Part shown: piece by piece, positions 23,126-34,449 of the stretch | Layout: each line of letters starts with the position of its first letter | Numbering within the stretch: the stretch's first letter is position 1 | NCBI GenBank assembly: GCA_020002185.1 | Contig: CM034541.1 | Coordinates: forward strand, 52,589,617-52,653,616 | Reading direction: 5' to 3' | Source of the DNA: Paraescarpia echinospica | Lineage: Eukaryota > Annelida > Polychaeta > Sabellida > Siboglinidae | Length of the DNA: 64,000 bases | Translations under genes and position numbers: made by a program | The notes under the pieces: model-generated | The model's database searches: none | What the model was told of the DNA's origin: nothing | The model's input: only the letters and a program-made list of their open reading frames with translations

Positions 23126-23989
23126 AGCATAGTGTAAATACAAGATCTAATACTCTGTTTTTACATGTTTACATTTTTATATTGAATTAATCAAGCATTC
23201 AATCACTGCGTTAGTTCGCTTCCGTGAACAACTGGCCTCCGGTCTACTAACTAACGTTTTAAGAAAGAAACATATAGTTAGAGTTATTTAATTCTTTAGT
23301 GGTAAAACTGAGCGGTCAACATTCGTTAGGGAGCGCCACGGTTTGTTGTCCCGTTGGTCTATGTAATCTGGTTTAGATTAATATGTGCAATATACAAAGT
23401 GCTATCATCAAGTAAATATGCCTGTGTATTTATAATAATTTCAACAATATATCATCTTTATATTTCAACTTAAATACACAAAATAATAAGTAGAAAAAGT
23501 AAGACTGCTAGGCTGACCTGGGACACAGCAGCAAGGAGAGCCCAAGACAGAGGGTCTGGCGAGGTCTGGTGCGAGCCTTATGTGCCACACGGCACAACAA
23601 AGATAAGGAAATCAAGTAATAAGTAAAACAAGTCAAACTAACATGTTATAGGTCTGAAGAGGTTCATCAGGCTGGATGATTCAAATATATATTATTTGAA
23701 ATTATTTCACAGGCAATATAAGCTGTTTTGTCGCGTAACCTGTCATTCGCATTCAACATACGTATCCAAACAACTACCGCTAGATGGCGGTACGCAGGAG
23801 TGCTATCCCTGGTGCTCCCAAGACGCGGATCGTTTGGCTTTTCAGGAGATCGTCATTGATATAGTCATCTGCGCGGTTTCTGCTGTATGTAGGTTTCTGC
23901 TCCATTTTGATATTCTATTGAGGTTTTTGAGGCATATTTTGACAGCGACCGTAGACCACGTGACATGTCCTATTTTGGCGTATTTCTAG
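23126..23989. other. No gene seen
   Basis: AT-rich sequence; no convincing frame. The 97-codon frame at 23696-23989 has no motif and leads into LINE debris. Confidence 0.4.
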
Positions 23990-24700
23990 CTACACAAGAT
24001 CGCTAAAATCAGAAAGTGTTTAACAACCCATGCGTGCAAGACGATCGTACACGCACTTGTTACTTCCAGACTGGGTTATGGAAATGAATTTTTTGGGAGT
24101 GAACGTGCGTTTAATCGAGAAGCTACAAAGGGTGCAAAATTCGGCGGCTCGCCTAATAACGAGACAACGCCGCCGCGACCATCAACACATCACCCCCACC
24201 CTCGTTACGCTTCACTGGCTCCCGATCCAATGGCGGATCAACTACAAGATTCTTCTGCAGACTTACCGCGCGTTATACCATCTCGACTTGATCTCACCGT
24301 ATAAACCAGGGCGCCGGCTTCGTTCAGCTGACAGAAACCTACTAACTGTGCCACGCTACGACATGGAACGATACGGTTGACGGGGTTTCTCCGTGACGGC
24401 ACCGCGCCTGTTGAACGGTCTGCCGTTGTATATCCGTGGCGCTGACTCTATGGAACTTTTCAAATCTCAGTTAAAGACAGCAAACAGCGTAATGTTTGGA
24501 TAATAAAATCTAGTCAATATTTAGCCAATACTTTATGTTATATAATTTATATATTTAGAAATGTATATTTAAATTTCGCACTAGGTTCTTATTATATTAT
24601 ACTTTTTACATGTAAAATAATTATTATATTGTAGCGAACAGTTTTTTTTATATCCGGAGATATGGCGCTATATCAATAAAATCAATTATTATTATTATAT
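23990..24700 (+). pseudogene. LINE 3' end (CR1/Jockey-like)
   Basis: A 5'-truncated LINE: a KTIVHALVTSRLGYGN-type start (about 24020-24085), LIEKLQRVQNSAARLITRQRRRDHQH, then THTLVTLHWLPIQ-like and YKILLQTYRALYHL, then after a broken stop a SVTAPRLLNGLPLYIRGADS segment (about 24390-24450), and the 3' end GATATGGCGCTATATCAATA with an (ATT)n tail at 24680-24699. This is the post-RT region. Confidence 0.8.
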
Positions 24701-26149
24701 CGGTGACGGTGATGTAAACATCAATAATATTTCAATTTATCGAAATTGTAAGCAACCATTGAAACAAATCACTAATCACAGTCCATGGCGTGTAAACAAT
24801 TAATGCGTTTCGTTTTGTCGTACAATGATGATTCTGAACACGAAGCACCAGAAAGAGTACTTTCGCTTAGCTCGTGACGTGGTATCGTCTCACGAATATT
24901 GTATTTCACTAATACAACTTATTTGACGCTTTGTTTGCAGCCGTCGATGAAAGAAGTGGTTCCGGTTAATAATAACAATACGTTGGAGTATTACTTATAA
25001 AATTATTTGTGAAAACTGCATAATTATGACTGCATTCAGCAGAAACCGAGTAGAGCAATATACGTGAAAAACGGTATCGGTGTAGCAACTTCAATACAGC
25101 CCCCGGAAAACACATGTATTCTGGGTCCGTATATGTACCATCTTTTCATTTTTCATTCGCAAACTTCAGAACGTAAAACGAGAAAGCAAACAATGTCAGC
25201 TTTCCGTTTTCTAATTTGATTTAATTAAACCGAAAAACAAAATATAAATATTACAAAGCGTTGTTCGTGTTTCTTGCACCAGAAAGAAAAACGACTGCAT
25301 CGCCTTGCACTCGTTTTTTTTTCTCTTTCTCTAGCAACTTGATCTTTCGGCCGTGTTACCATTTCAGTTAGCTTGGTTGCGTCGATGGGAAAACTTAGTC
25401 GCGGGAAGTGGTATTGCCGCCGAAATGCTATCGTTGTCGATGCGACCAGGGAGACTCACTTTGTGTAATTCTGGAGCCGTTTGTCTTTTTTAAAGCGTGC
25501 CAGAATTAGTGTCTGAATGTACTGGTAATGCTACAACAATAATTATAATCCAGTTTCCTACGTATTTAATATGTGTTCGAAAACACCTGTTGACGTGTAT
25601 TACAAAATAGATGTTGCATCCTTATAGCTGAATGCTGATCATCGCATAGGGACTCCACAACACGATCGTTTTCCTAATTCTTGATTGCTTTACTACTATG
25701 ACACCACTATGTGAGTATGTCACTTCACCACATGGAAGCCACCAGCTATCACACCTCCGAAATTGCCGACGCCCGCGCACAATTCTGCGAATACATGCCT
25801 ACTAGGAGTGGGTGAGAGACCCGCAATATCGAGTTAGCTCCTTCTCTCGCTACGCAATCCCGCCTGAGGGAGATCGTCAGCTCAATCGCACGAACATTCT
25901 CCGCCTCTAAAACCGAATTCACTCTAAGAAAATCCTACGTTCCATTCCGTCTAGTGAAGACATTTATGAAACGCTCACTGTCGCTGTTGCCATAAAATCA
26001 TCAACCATAATTCGTGGCCACCGCCACTCGAATGTTTTCACGTCCTCACTCATCACCATTTTACGCAGTAATATACTACACAACAAAACTGTAAACTCAA
26101 CTTCTCCGGAGTTGCCACTACGAACAAGAATGTTCAACTAAAATGTATA
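24701..26149. other. No gene seen
   Basis: Mixed AT-rich DNA. A more GC-balanced stretch near 25740-26000 gives no sustained frame. Nothing recognised. Confidence 0.4.
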
Positions 26150-27290
26150 TATATTCAACATTTGCGGAATTTTCACTACGAACAAGAACAATAAACTACA
26201 AACGTAAATATACTCAACTGTTCTGGGGGTCGTTTCCACGAGCAAGAACGATGATCGAGTTTCCACGTAGAGGCTTTAATAATTGTCGCTGTCTATCCTG
26301 CCGAGCGGTTATTCGGTCTGACTTGAGGGAATATTTTCCACCGATGCCACATTTCAATGTGATTAGAATTAGTCTCTTATGTCTCCGACACACACAGTCA
26401 ACTTTTATATATAAAACACCATTTCGGAAATTAAAAGCGCTTGCATTGACATTTAGTTCGACATCGTGCGTGCCAAGCGGTTGTCGATACCACTGTTTTC
26501 ACACTTCGAGTCAATTATGGGAATATGGATGTCTAGGTTCCATAGATTCGAACAATACTGCATAAAACATCGTTCTGAATATAATCACTTTCGGCAAATT
26601 AAATGGAAACATCACATTGCAATTATGTAGACTTTCATAGATGGAATACCATGAGCTTCCTTCGTGGTTCAGCATAAACACGCAATTCACGCTTTTAATT
26701 TACCTGTATTTAATGCGAATCCACTGCTTTTTGCGAGTCGTTAATGGTAAATGTAGTATTGATGAAAGTTTTATAAAATACAATTGCAAAAACACATGCA
26801 CGGATGGTTGCACGGTAAAGTAGACTTTGTAGTTGACTCTGGGTGCTGAACATTCATCAGGATAGTTCTATGCAAGTTAGTTCTTTCGGACATATCCAAT
26901 ACGTGATTTTTACACAGTACTGAAGAAGTTGGTGTGCTACACCGACGGACGCCTCTACAAGGTAAACATTCACGTGTTGGACATGTCTAAAAGAACTCAT
27001 TTGCATAAGTAGATTCTGGTTTATGATTTCTAAGATATCAAAATGACCAAACAGTGTTGCTGATCACATTCATCGTGCTTACTTTCAATAAGTTGGGGTA
27101 TCACGAAATGTGTTTTCTCTAAAAACAATTAAGATCCATCAGTATGGAGACATGCGGATACCAAAATGAACCATATATGTTTATTACAGACGACTATTTA
27201 ATACAAAAATATCAGCTCTCCCGGCAGATTCTTCAGAAAACGTTTGGAGAAACGTGAAGCCGTCGAATCGAAATGGCTCCAACTACCATT
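26150..27290. repeat. Tandem-duplicated segment, copy 1
   Basis: About 1.15 kb of non-coding sequence repeated in the same orientation at 28075-29205. Shared landmarks include CTGGGGGTCGTTTCCACGAG, GACTTGAGGGAATATTTTCC, TCGACATCGTGCGTGCCAAG and AAACGTTTGGAGAAACGTGA. No conserved frame. The LINE tail at 27291-28074 separates the copies, so the duplicated unit is about 1.93 kb. Confidence 0.9.
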
Positions 27291-28074
27291 AATAATAATG
27301 TACTAATACAATTTATTTGCATAGCGCCTGAATCAATCAGATTGCTCTCAGGCGCTTTACATGCATGTACACGTACCTATTTAAAATTTAACAAGATTTA
27401 ACAAGATTTAACAAGATTGCCACCCAGAGAATTAACTCTAGGTGGCAGGTGGACAAGGAAGCCCTTTGGCTTATCGAGAGTCCGACCCTTTTATCTATGT
27501 GTATCCCGCCCGTCTGAGGTATGTGTCGATTTTATGTTTAAACATATTCACGCTACTAGCACCCACACAATCAGCAGGTAATCTATTCCATTCATTTACA
27601 GTCCTTTGTGAAAAAGAAAACTTTCTTATATCCAATCTACTCTGCTCCTTTGCCAATGTAAGTTCATGTCCTCTAGTCCTTCTATCTTTCTTAACTGAGA
27701 AAAAAATATTTCTATCAATATTTGTATAACCCTTCAATATTTTAAACACTTCTATCTGATCTCCTCTCAATCTCCTGGTCTCTAGTGTTGTTAAACCGCA
27801 TTTTTTTAGGCGTATTTCGTAACTAAGATCCCTCAGTTTTGGTATCATTTTAGTTGCTCTCCTCTGCACTCTTTCTAGCATATCTATGTCCTTCCTGCGA
27901 TATGGCCTCCACGCTTGAATACAATATTCTAAATGAGGCCTAACTATTGTTTTGTACAGCGGTATTATTAGCTCTTTTTCCTTATACGTTATGTTTCGCC
28001 TAATTAATCCAAGGATTTGATTTCCCTTTGAAGCTGCAATTCCGCACTGCTCTGAAACCTTATTTTTATTTGTG
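27291..28074 (-). pseudogene. LINE 3' end, 5'-truncated
   Basis: On the minus strand 27881-27495 encodes LERVQRRATKMIPKLRDLSY, TLETRRLRGDQIEVFKILKG, RSRLDIRKFSFSQRTVNEWN and RLPADCVGASSVNMFKHKID, the classic post-RT segment of CR1/Jockey LINEs. The frame is almost clean. The 3' end (about 27290-27380) has the GTAAAGCGCCTGAGAGC and ATTATTAT tail motif. A partial copy of the same 3' end closes the second duplicate at 29200-29275. Confidence 0.85.
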
Positions 28075-29275
28075 GAATGTTCACTACGAAAAAGAACTAT
28101 AAACTACAAACTTAAATAGACTCAACTGATCTGGGGGTCGTTTCCACGAGCAAGAGGGTTTCCAAATAGAGGCTTTGATAATTGTCGCTGTGTATCCTGC
28201 CGTGCGGTTAGTCGGTCTGACTTGAGGGAATATTTTCCACCGATGCCACATTTCAATGTGATTAGAAAATTAGTCTCTTATGTCACCAACTCACACACTT
28301 ATATATATAAAACACCATTTATGAAATTAAAAGCGCTTGCATTAACATTTAGTTCGACATCGTGCGTGCCAAGCGGCTATCGATACCACTGTTTTCACAG
28401 TTCGAGTCAGTTTTGGGAATATGGATGTCTAGGTTCCATAGATCCAAACAGTAATGCATAAACATCGTTCTGAATATAATCACTTTCGGCAAATTAAATG
28501 GAAAATTCACATCACAATTACGTGGAGTTTCATAAATGGAATACCATGAGCTTCCTTCGTGGTTCAGCATAAACACTCAATTCACACTTTTAATTTACCT
28601 GTATTTTATGTTAATCCACCGCTTGTTGAGAGTCGTTAATGGTAAATGCACTACTGATGAATGTTTTATCAAATACAATTGCAAAAACACATGCACGGAT
28701 GATTGCACAGTAAAAGTAGACTCTGTAGTAGACTCTGAGTGCTGAACATTCTTCAGGATAGTTAATGTCTATGCAAGTTGGTACTTTCGGACATATCCAA
28801 TACGTGATGAGTTTTACATTTGTACTGAAGAAGTTGTGTGCTACATCGACGGACGCCTTTACAAGGTAAACATTCACGTATGGGACATGTATAAAAGAAC
28901 TAATATGCATAAGTAGATTCTGGTTTATTATAGCTACGATTTTTAAATGACTGAACAGTGTTGCTGAACATTTTCATCGTGCTTGCTTTCAATAAATTGG
29001 GGTATCACGAAATGTGTTTTCTGTAAAAACAATTAAGATACATCAATATACATATATGCGGTACCAAAATAAACCATATATGTTTACTACACACGAATAT
29101 TTAATACAAAAATATCAGCTCTCCCGGCAAGTTCTTCAAAAAACGTTTGGAGAAACGTGAAGCCGTCGCATCAAAATGGCTCCTACTACCATTAATAATA
29201 ATAATAATACAATTTATTTGCATAGCGCCCGAATCAATCAGATTGCTCCCAGGCGCTTTACATGCATGTATACGT
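28075..29275. repeat. Tandem-duplicated segment, copy 2
   Basis: Second copy of 26150-27290, followed by about 70 bp of the same LINE 3' end. The copies differ by scattered substitutions and small indels, so the duplication is not recent. The closing LINE piece shows that the element was already inserted before the duplication. Confidence 0.9.
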
Positions 29276-30190
29276 AATTATTAAAATTTGTATTATAGAT
29301 ACAAACAAAAATAATCCTAATATGCATATTATAATTTGCCATTTATCTTGTATGTTCTGTTTAGGAACATAATTCAGGAACTCAATAACAGTTCTCGAGT
29401 ACATATTATGTCAACACCACTTTTGTAACGTTCTCATACAGCGCAGTATCCAGTCGTTAAGACTGCATTCAGAATAAGCATTCAGCCACTGTGCAATGAA
29501 TGCGCGAAGACTATGCGTACACTGGAAAGCTATGTGAACTGGAGCAACGTAGATTGAACGAACTTGCCTAAGGTTCGACAAGGCAGCATTCTCTGAGGTT
29601 TAACAATGGAGTGAGTCCAACAAGAACAATGCTAAAGTCATATATCAACATGTTGAATGATACTAACCTATGTCACATTCAATTAGAAATGTTTGTAAAT
29701 TTGCATGTTTCATGTACTTTTGAATCTCAACGATTTAAAAGTATTGTTGAAACGTGTTCTCTTTTTTTATATAAAACAATGCCATTTTTTGAATAGCGTT
29801 TGATGGATCTGAATCGGATTGACATTTTTGTTTTTGTCGACTGTAAACCATTTCATGATTACATTAGTATTTTACATAGTGACATTTTACGATAGTCGCA
29901 TCGCGAACTTTGCAGATATGTAAATCACCCGTCATTCGTATAGAGACGCCGTCATTTCCATATCGCTGAAAACCTCCGTCACGGAGATACAAATCTCCGT
30001 CATTTGAAGGTCACCGCAGAAAAAATTACGTATTTATAATTTTTTTAATTTTTAAATATAACAAACGGAACGAAGTTTTCGTTCCGTTTCAACATTTTGT
30101 TTCTCTCGCGAACACGTGATCTACATCCTGATCTCGCGGCAAAGTGCGCACTCAGTCGCGATCTGATTTCTCCACGACGAAGAAGCGTAA
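29276..30190. other. No gene seen
   Basis: AT-rich. A run of CGTCAT-type repeats (four imperfect copies at about 29932-30006) is the only internal pattern. Confidence 0.4.
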
Positions 30191-30194
30191 CAAC

Positions 30195-30365
30195 ATGTCA
30201 CCCGAGCGGAATGCATCACCACCAAAGAAATAGAGATACATAACACAGTTCCAGGACAATTGGGTTAAAGAATGACCAGGCAAGATAGCGAGGAGCCACA
30301 AAGACAGCGCTTACGCCCTGTGTCGGCTTTGCCGGAGCAATTTCGGTATTGGTTCAAGTACGATT
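30195..30365 (+). pseudogene. Possible BED-like zinc-finger exon remnant
   Basis: Reading from the ATG at 30195 gives MSPERNASPPKK, then ITQFQDNWVKE, then SHKDSAYALCRLCRSNFGIG, with two stops inside. The order (QxxW, then a CxLC pair and SxF) resembles the BED-like finger that opens hAT-derived and ZMYM-type proteins in animals. It could be a decayed transposon exon or a host pseudogene. Only this exon is recognised. Confidence 0.35.
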
Positions 30366-31240
30366 TTCATTGCATTTTGCAATTTTTTCGTTCTTATCTA
30401 CGTTTTAAAACTAGTGACGGATGCTACTATGATTTGTGTTACGTAATTGATGTTATCTGACGCTACAGACCCAGAGGGTGCTCTGCACATCAGCGATGGT
30501 GTGCGCGCTCGCTTCTTCCAGTGAGTCACTTTAATGTTTATATATTTGTATCAATTTCAGCGAAAACATTGAAGAATTGCCGGTTTTTATTTGTTTGCTA
30601 CAGGACAATCATCAACATTGTGTGCAGCAGCAACGTTTATCTATTTTATTATCTTGTTTGTTAATTGTCACTCGGGAGCGTTCGTCTTTCGTACGCTGCC
30701 CTGGTGACCAAGGTGGTAAGTAAACTGTCCTACAGCAATCAGCTGCTGATTGAGTCAGAGGTCCTCTGGCCAGATCTGAGGGAGAAATTCACCCCAAACA
30801 CAGGTACATACAGATATGCATCGTCAATTTTGACAACCTATAATACAACTATTTATATAAAGTAGGCAAGTTAACAAACTAACACTAATAAACTAAGCAC
30901 ATTGCATAATAATGCACTAATAGTTCTGCTTTATTTGTACTGAGTGCTTTGCTTTGGTGTGTTTCAGTGCTCGGTCTGGCGTTTGCCAGAACACCAGCTC
31001 CCGGAGGACTACTCAGATACCCGATGAATGGATGCGTTCTGGGCCGTCATGGCGATATGAGTAGTGATTCAGGTCTCGCCATCCACGGAAGTGACCTTAG
31101 ATCAAAGGCTTTTTGGTTTTTTATAAGTAGAATTCCTACGTTTTTTATCAGTATGATTATAGTAAACGTCAAAAGTGATTGATGGGGGTCATGAGAAAGA
31201 GGGTGTCGCCATCTACTGAATAAAGAGGAAATAGATAGGG
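30366..31240 (+). other. Possible exon fragments, no gene assigned
   Basis: Two short exon-like patches with donor-like ends: 30470-30520 (ends CCAG|TGAGT-like) and 30690-30805 (SNQLLIESEVLWPDLREKFTPNT, followed by AG|GTACAT). No family could be named. The downstream part (31099-31190) is shared with 12361-12430. Confidence 0.25.
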
Positions 31241-31242
31241 TG

Positions 31243-31390
31243 ATTATCGACCTCTAGTGACTAATCAGGTACTAATCAGGTACTAATTAATTAATTAATT
31301 AAGTACTAATTAGTAACATCGACCTCTAGTGACTAATCAGGTACTAATTAGGGTAATTAATTAATTAATTAAGTACTAATTAGTAACAAA
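31243..31390. repeat. Two-copy tandem repeat, about 75 bp
   Basis: TCGACCTCTAGTGACTAATC followed by TAATTAATTAATTAAGTAC is present twice. AT-rich. It precedes the heat-shock-element array by about 150 bp. Confidence 0.85.
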
Positions 31391-31542
31391 TGAGTAGTGC
31401 AATTATTGGAGGAGAACCTTAGCAATGACTAAAAATAGTAAATAGCGACCTGTTAGTATTAATTAGGGGCACGGGGAGGTGGGAAAGTTTTAGAGTGAAG
31501 TGACGTCCCTGGGGATCAGCGGGGTTAATATCGTGACGCGCG

Positions 31543-31582
31543 GGAAGGTTCTAGAAGGTTCTAGAGCCTTCTGGAAGCTTTT
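31543..31582. promoter_or_regulatory. Heat-shock-element array
   Basis: Eight contiguous 5-bp modules alternate between nGAAn and nTTCn without gaps; six of eight match exactly (modules 1-4, 6 and 7). Heat-shock factor trimers bind three such inverted pentamers, so this would bind two trimers. It lies in a GC-rich stretch with many TTCTAGA-type palindromes, about 0.8 kb outside the left palindrome arm. It is upstream of the CRE/TATA promoter at 32744 in the same orientation. Confidence 0.8.
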
Positions 31583-31859
31583 AGCCCGGCGCGGTGGTGG
31601 GGGTGGGGATCATCGAGGTTAGTCGAGCGGTTTAGATTACCCCCGGCGCGCTGGAGATCAGGAGGGCAATTGAGTGGCCTGGTTTCCACGACTCACTGGC
31701 GAACGGAGTATCGTATGTCAGTCTGTAGGAGTTTTATGTGCATTGTTTGACGGAAGGCCGGATAAATGTTTTTCGTGCCGCATAGACGCGCTTGTAATAA
31801 GGTTGTGGCGCCGATGTGGATATTGCCTGTCAGTGCTGGCTGCGGCACAGCTGATGGAT

Positions 31860-32400
31860 ACGCGTGCAATTGCGGTGCAATATCGTTATAGCAGTTGGCG
31901 GTCGGAGCTGTCAGATTGGCCTGTGTGTGCGCGTATTAAGCTTGTGGCTTTGGCGTTCGCTGGATTGTTTCGTGTGTGAGTTGGAATACTGGTGGAAACA
32001 CAGTTGGTGGCATCTGATGTGCGTGCAATATCGTTATGGCGGCTGGAGGCCGGCGCTGTCATATTGGCCTGTGCGCGTGTATTAATCTTGTGGCTTTGGC
32101 GGCCGCTGGTGTTTGGTGTTGCAATATAGGTGGAATTATTCGTGTGTTATTGCAGTTGGCGGTCGGAGCTGTCAGATTGGCCTGTGTGCGCGCGTATTAA
32201 TCTTGTGGCTTTGGCGTTCGCTGGATTGTTTCGTGTGTGAGTTGGAATACTGGTGGAAACACAGTTGGTGGCATCTGATGCGCGTGCAATATCGTTATGG
32301 CGGCTGGAGGTCGGCGCTGTCATATTGGCCTGTGCGCGTGTATTAAGCTTATGGCTTTGGCGGCCGCTGGTGTTTGGTGTTGCAATATAGGCGGAATTAT
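31860..32400. repeat. Tandem repeat, about 261 bp built of 130-bp halves
   Basis: Two copies of a 261-bp unit, each made of two related halves; markers are GTCGGAGCTGTCAGATTGGC in one half and GCGCTGTCATATTGGCCTGT in the other. Similar peptide frames in the two copies follow from DNA identity. The right arm of the palindrome reaches the start of this repeat just before the gap. Confidence 0.85.
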
Positions 32401-32743
32401 TCGTGTGTGATTTTGGAAGGCTGGTGGAGTTGCAACGCCGAATAGGTGGAAATATTATTCGTGTGTGATTTGGAATGCTGGTGGAGTGGGCCTAATGTGT
32501 AGGTGGAAATATAGGCATTATTCGTGTGTGAGTTGGAATGCTGGTGGAGTGCGAAAGGAAACACAGAAACAAAATAAACGGTGAGAAATAAATTTTATTG
32601 GCATACAGATGAATTTATTATGAAGACGGAAAGGGGTCATGGGGGTGGACCAAAGCCGTGGTGGCGCAGTTGTTGCGCCGCTGTTTTGCGCGCGGTAACG
32701 TGTTGCGGCCTAGACACGTACGCCATAGCCTTACATAAGGGGC

Positions 32744-33030
32744 TGACGTCACTGTTTATATAAAGCGCTTATGTAACTGTTTGTAAGTCTTTAAAACGAC
32801 CGTTAAATGTGAAATGTGAGCAAACTAAGCGGCCTATAATAGTCAGTGGGGACTAGAGAATCTTATGGTAACTTTATATTAGGAAATAAAAGTGGCGTTC
32901 TGTTAGTGCACTAGGCTGACCGAGAGATTTTTTTCAGTTTTAGTAACCTTGTAAGAGTCGGCTGCTTTGCGGCTCGCGTGCGCTCGCTCACGGGGGCCGC
33001 GTGCGGGCCGCGTGCAAAGCGCTTATATAG
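32744..33030 (+). promoter_or_regulatory. Inward-facing CRE/TATA promoter module, left arm
   Basis: A perfect CRE (TGACGTCA, 32744-32751) is followed after five bases by TATATAAAGCGC (32757-32768). About 260 bp on, a second TATA (GCGCTTATATAGGGACT, 33019-33035) is preceded by a very GC-rich stretch. Both point to the palindrome apex. An ATG at 33116 follows, but the frame runs into the 101-bp array. Confidence 0.65.
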
Positions 33031-33130
33031 GGACTGGGCGGAGAACGTCTAAGTATCGTCGCTGTCGTGTTGCTACCGTTGCAGTAACTTTGTGTGTTGC
33101 AGAGCGTTGTTGATCATGTCGCCGCCTGTG

Positions 33131-33530
33131 AGGGTCTGGTACAGTATTGTAACACTTGTTCTGTTCTTTCTCCAGTGTTTCCTGTCTACAACCCTTGTCT
33201 CCATCTCCTCCAATCTTATTTACAGGGGTGAGGGTCTGGTACAGTAACGGGACAATTGTTCTGTTCTTTCTCCAGTGTTTCCTGTCCACAGCCCATGTCT
33301 CCATCTCCTCTAGTCTTATTCTATATGGGTGAGGGTCTGGTACAGTAATGTGACAATTGTTCTGTTCTTTCTCCAGTATTTCCTGTCCACAGCCCCTGTC
33401 TCCATCTCCTCCAGTCTTATTGTATAGGGGTGAGGGTCTGGTACAGTAATGTATATCTTGTTCTGTTCTTTCTCCAGTGTTTCCTGTCCACAGCCCCTGT
33501 CTCCATCTCCTCCAGTCTTCACCACAAGCC
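33131..33530. repeat. 101-bp tandem array, left arm (about 4 units)
   Basis: Four copies of a 101-bp unit containing GTGAGGGTCTGGTACAGTA and TTTCTCCAGTGTTTCCTGTC. Because 101 is not a multiple of three, frames rotate through the array and no real protein is implied. Confidence 0.95.
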
Positions 33531-33940
33531 CAATGCACAAGTATCAGCTGTCAACGAACGCCTGTCTATGGCCAACTAGCGCACATAACACACCGCGTAT
33601 GCTGGCGCACAGCCAGCTGACAGCCAAAATAAACAAACCCCGCTTAACGCTTAACGCTCATACACTGCATAAAGTCTGACAGTACACGTCGACATACGAT
33701 ACCCCCGTTCGGCAGTGAGGTACGTGATACTTATGTCTTAACCACTATTATGTGCTATGTGCTGACGAACATTCAGGAGCGCGCGGCGTTGAGCTACTTC
33801 TACGCCAAACGTCGCGTGCTCGACGACGGCGTCACTACGGCGCCGATACTCGTATAAACAACCTACCTAACATAAGGACTATCCCTATCTACCTACCTAC
33901 CTAAGGGGTCACTTTTTTATCTCTCTTTTTTTTTTTTGTA

Positions 33941-34030
33941 AAATAAAAAAGGTTCAGGAGCCCCCACCCCCAAAACGCCCGTAGGGCGTTTTGGGGCCCC
34001 GTCGTGGGGGCTCCTGAACCTTTTTTATTT
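33941..34030. other. Palindrome apex hairpin
   Basis: Outer stem: GGTTCAGGAGCCCCCA at 33951-33966 pairs perfectly with 34005-34020 and extends outward with AAATAAAAAA/TTTTTTATTT. Inner stem: CCCCAAAACGCCC at 33968-33980 pairs with 33984-33996 around the loop GTA. CCCCGTCG at 33997-34004 stays unpaired. It could extrude as a cruciform, or close a linear hairpin end. Confidence 0.9.
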
Positions 34031-34449
34031 TACACACAAAAAAAGAGAGATAAAAAGTGACCCCTTAGGTAGGTAGGTAGGTAGGTAGGGATAGTCCTTA
34101 TGTTAGGTAGGTTGTTTATACGAGTATCGGCGCCGTAGTGACGCCGTCGTCGAGCACGCGACGTTTGGCGTAGAAGTAGCTCAACGCCGCGCGCTCCTGA
34201 ATGTTCGTCAGCACATAGCACATAATAGTAGTTAAGACATAAGTATCACGTACCTCACTGCCGAACGGGGGTATCGTATGTCGACGTGTACTGTCAGACT
34301 TTATGCAGTGTATGAGCGTTAAGCGTTAAGCGGGGTTTGTTTATTTTGGCTGTCAGCTGGCTGTGCGCCAGCATACGCGGTGTGTTATGTGCGCTAGCTG
34401 GCCATAGGCAGGCGTTCGTTGACAGCTGATACTTGTGCATTAGGCTTGT

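Larger units (their letters stand above)
32373..33985. repeat. Left arm of large palindrome
   Basis: Inverted match to 33986-38045, ending at the apex hairpin. Mirrored landmarks: 32581-32763 equals 37656-37838 with almost no change, the CRE/TATA promoter, the GC-rich stretch, a second TATA, the start of the 101-bp array, and 33530-33950. Only four 101-bp units are in this arm. Confidence 0.95.

Noticed and set aside
31674..32346. Trp-rich frames in the 261-bp repeat.
   Set aside because: The similarity between copies is at DNA level, the frames lack motifs, and the composition is repeat-like.
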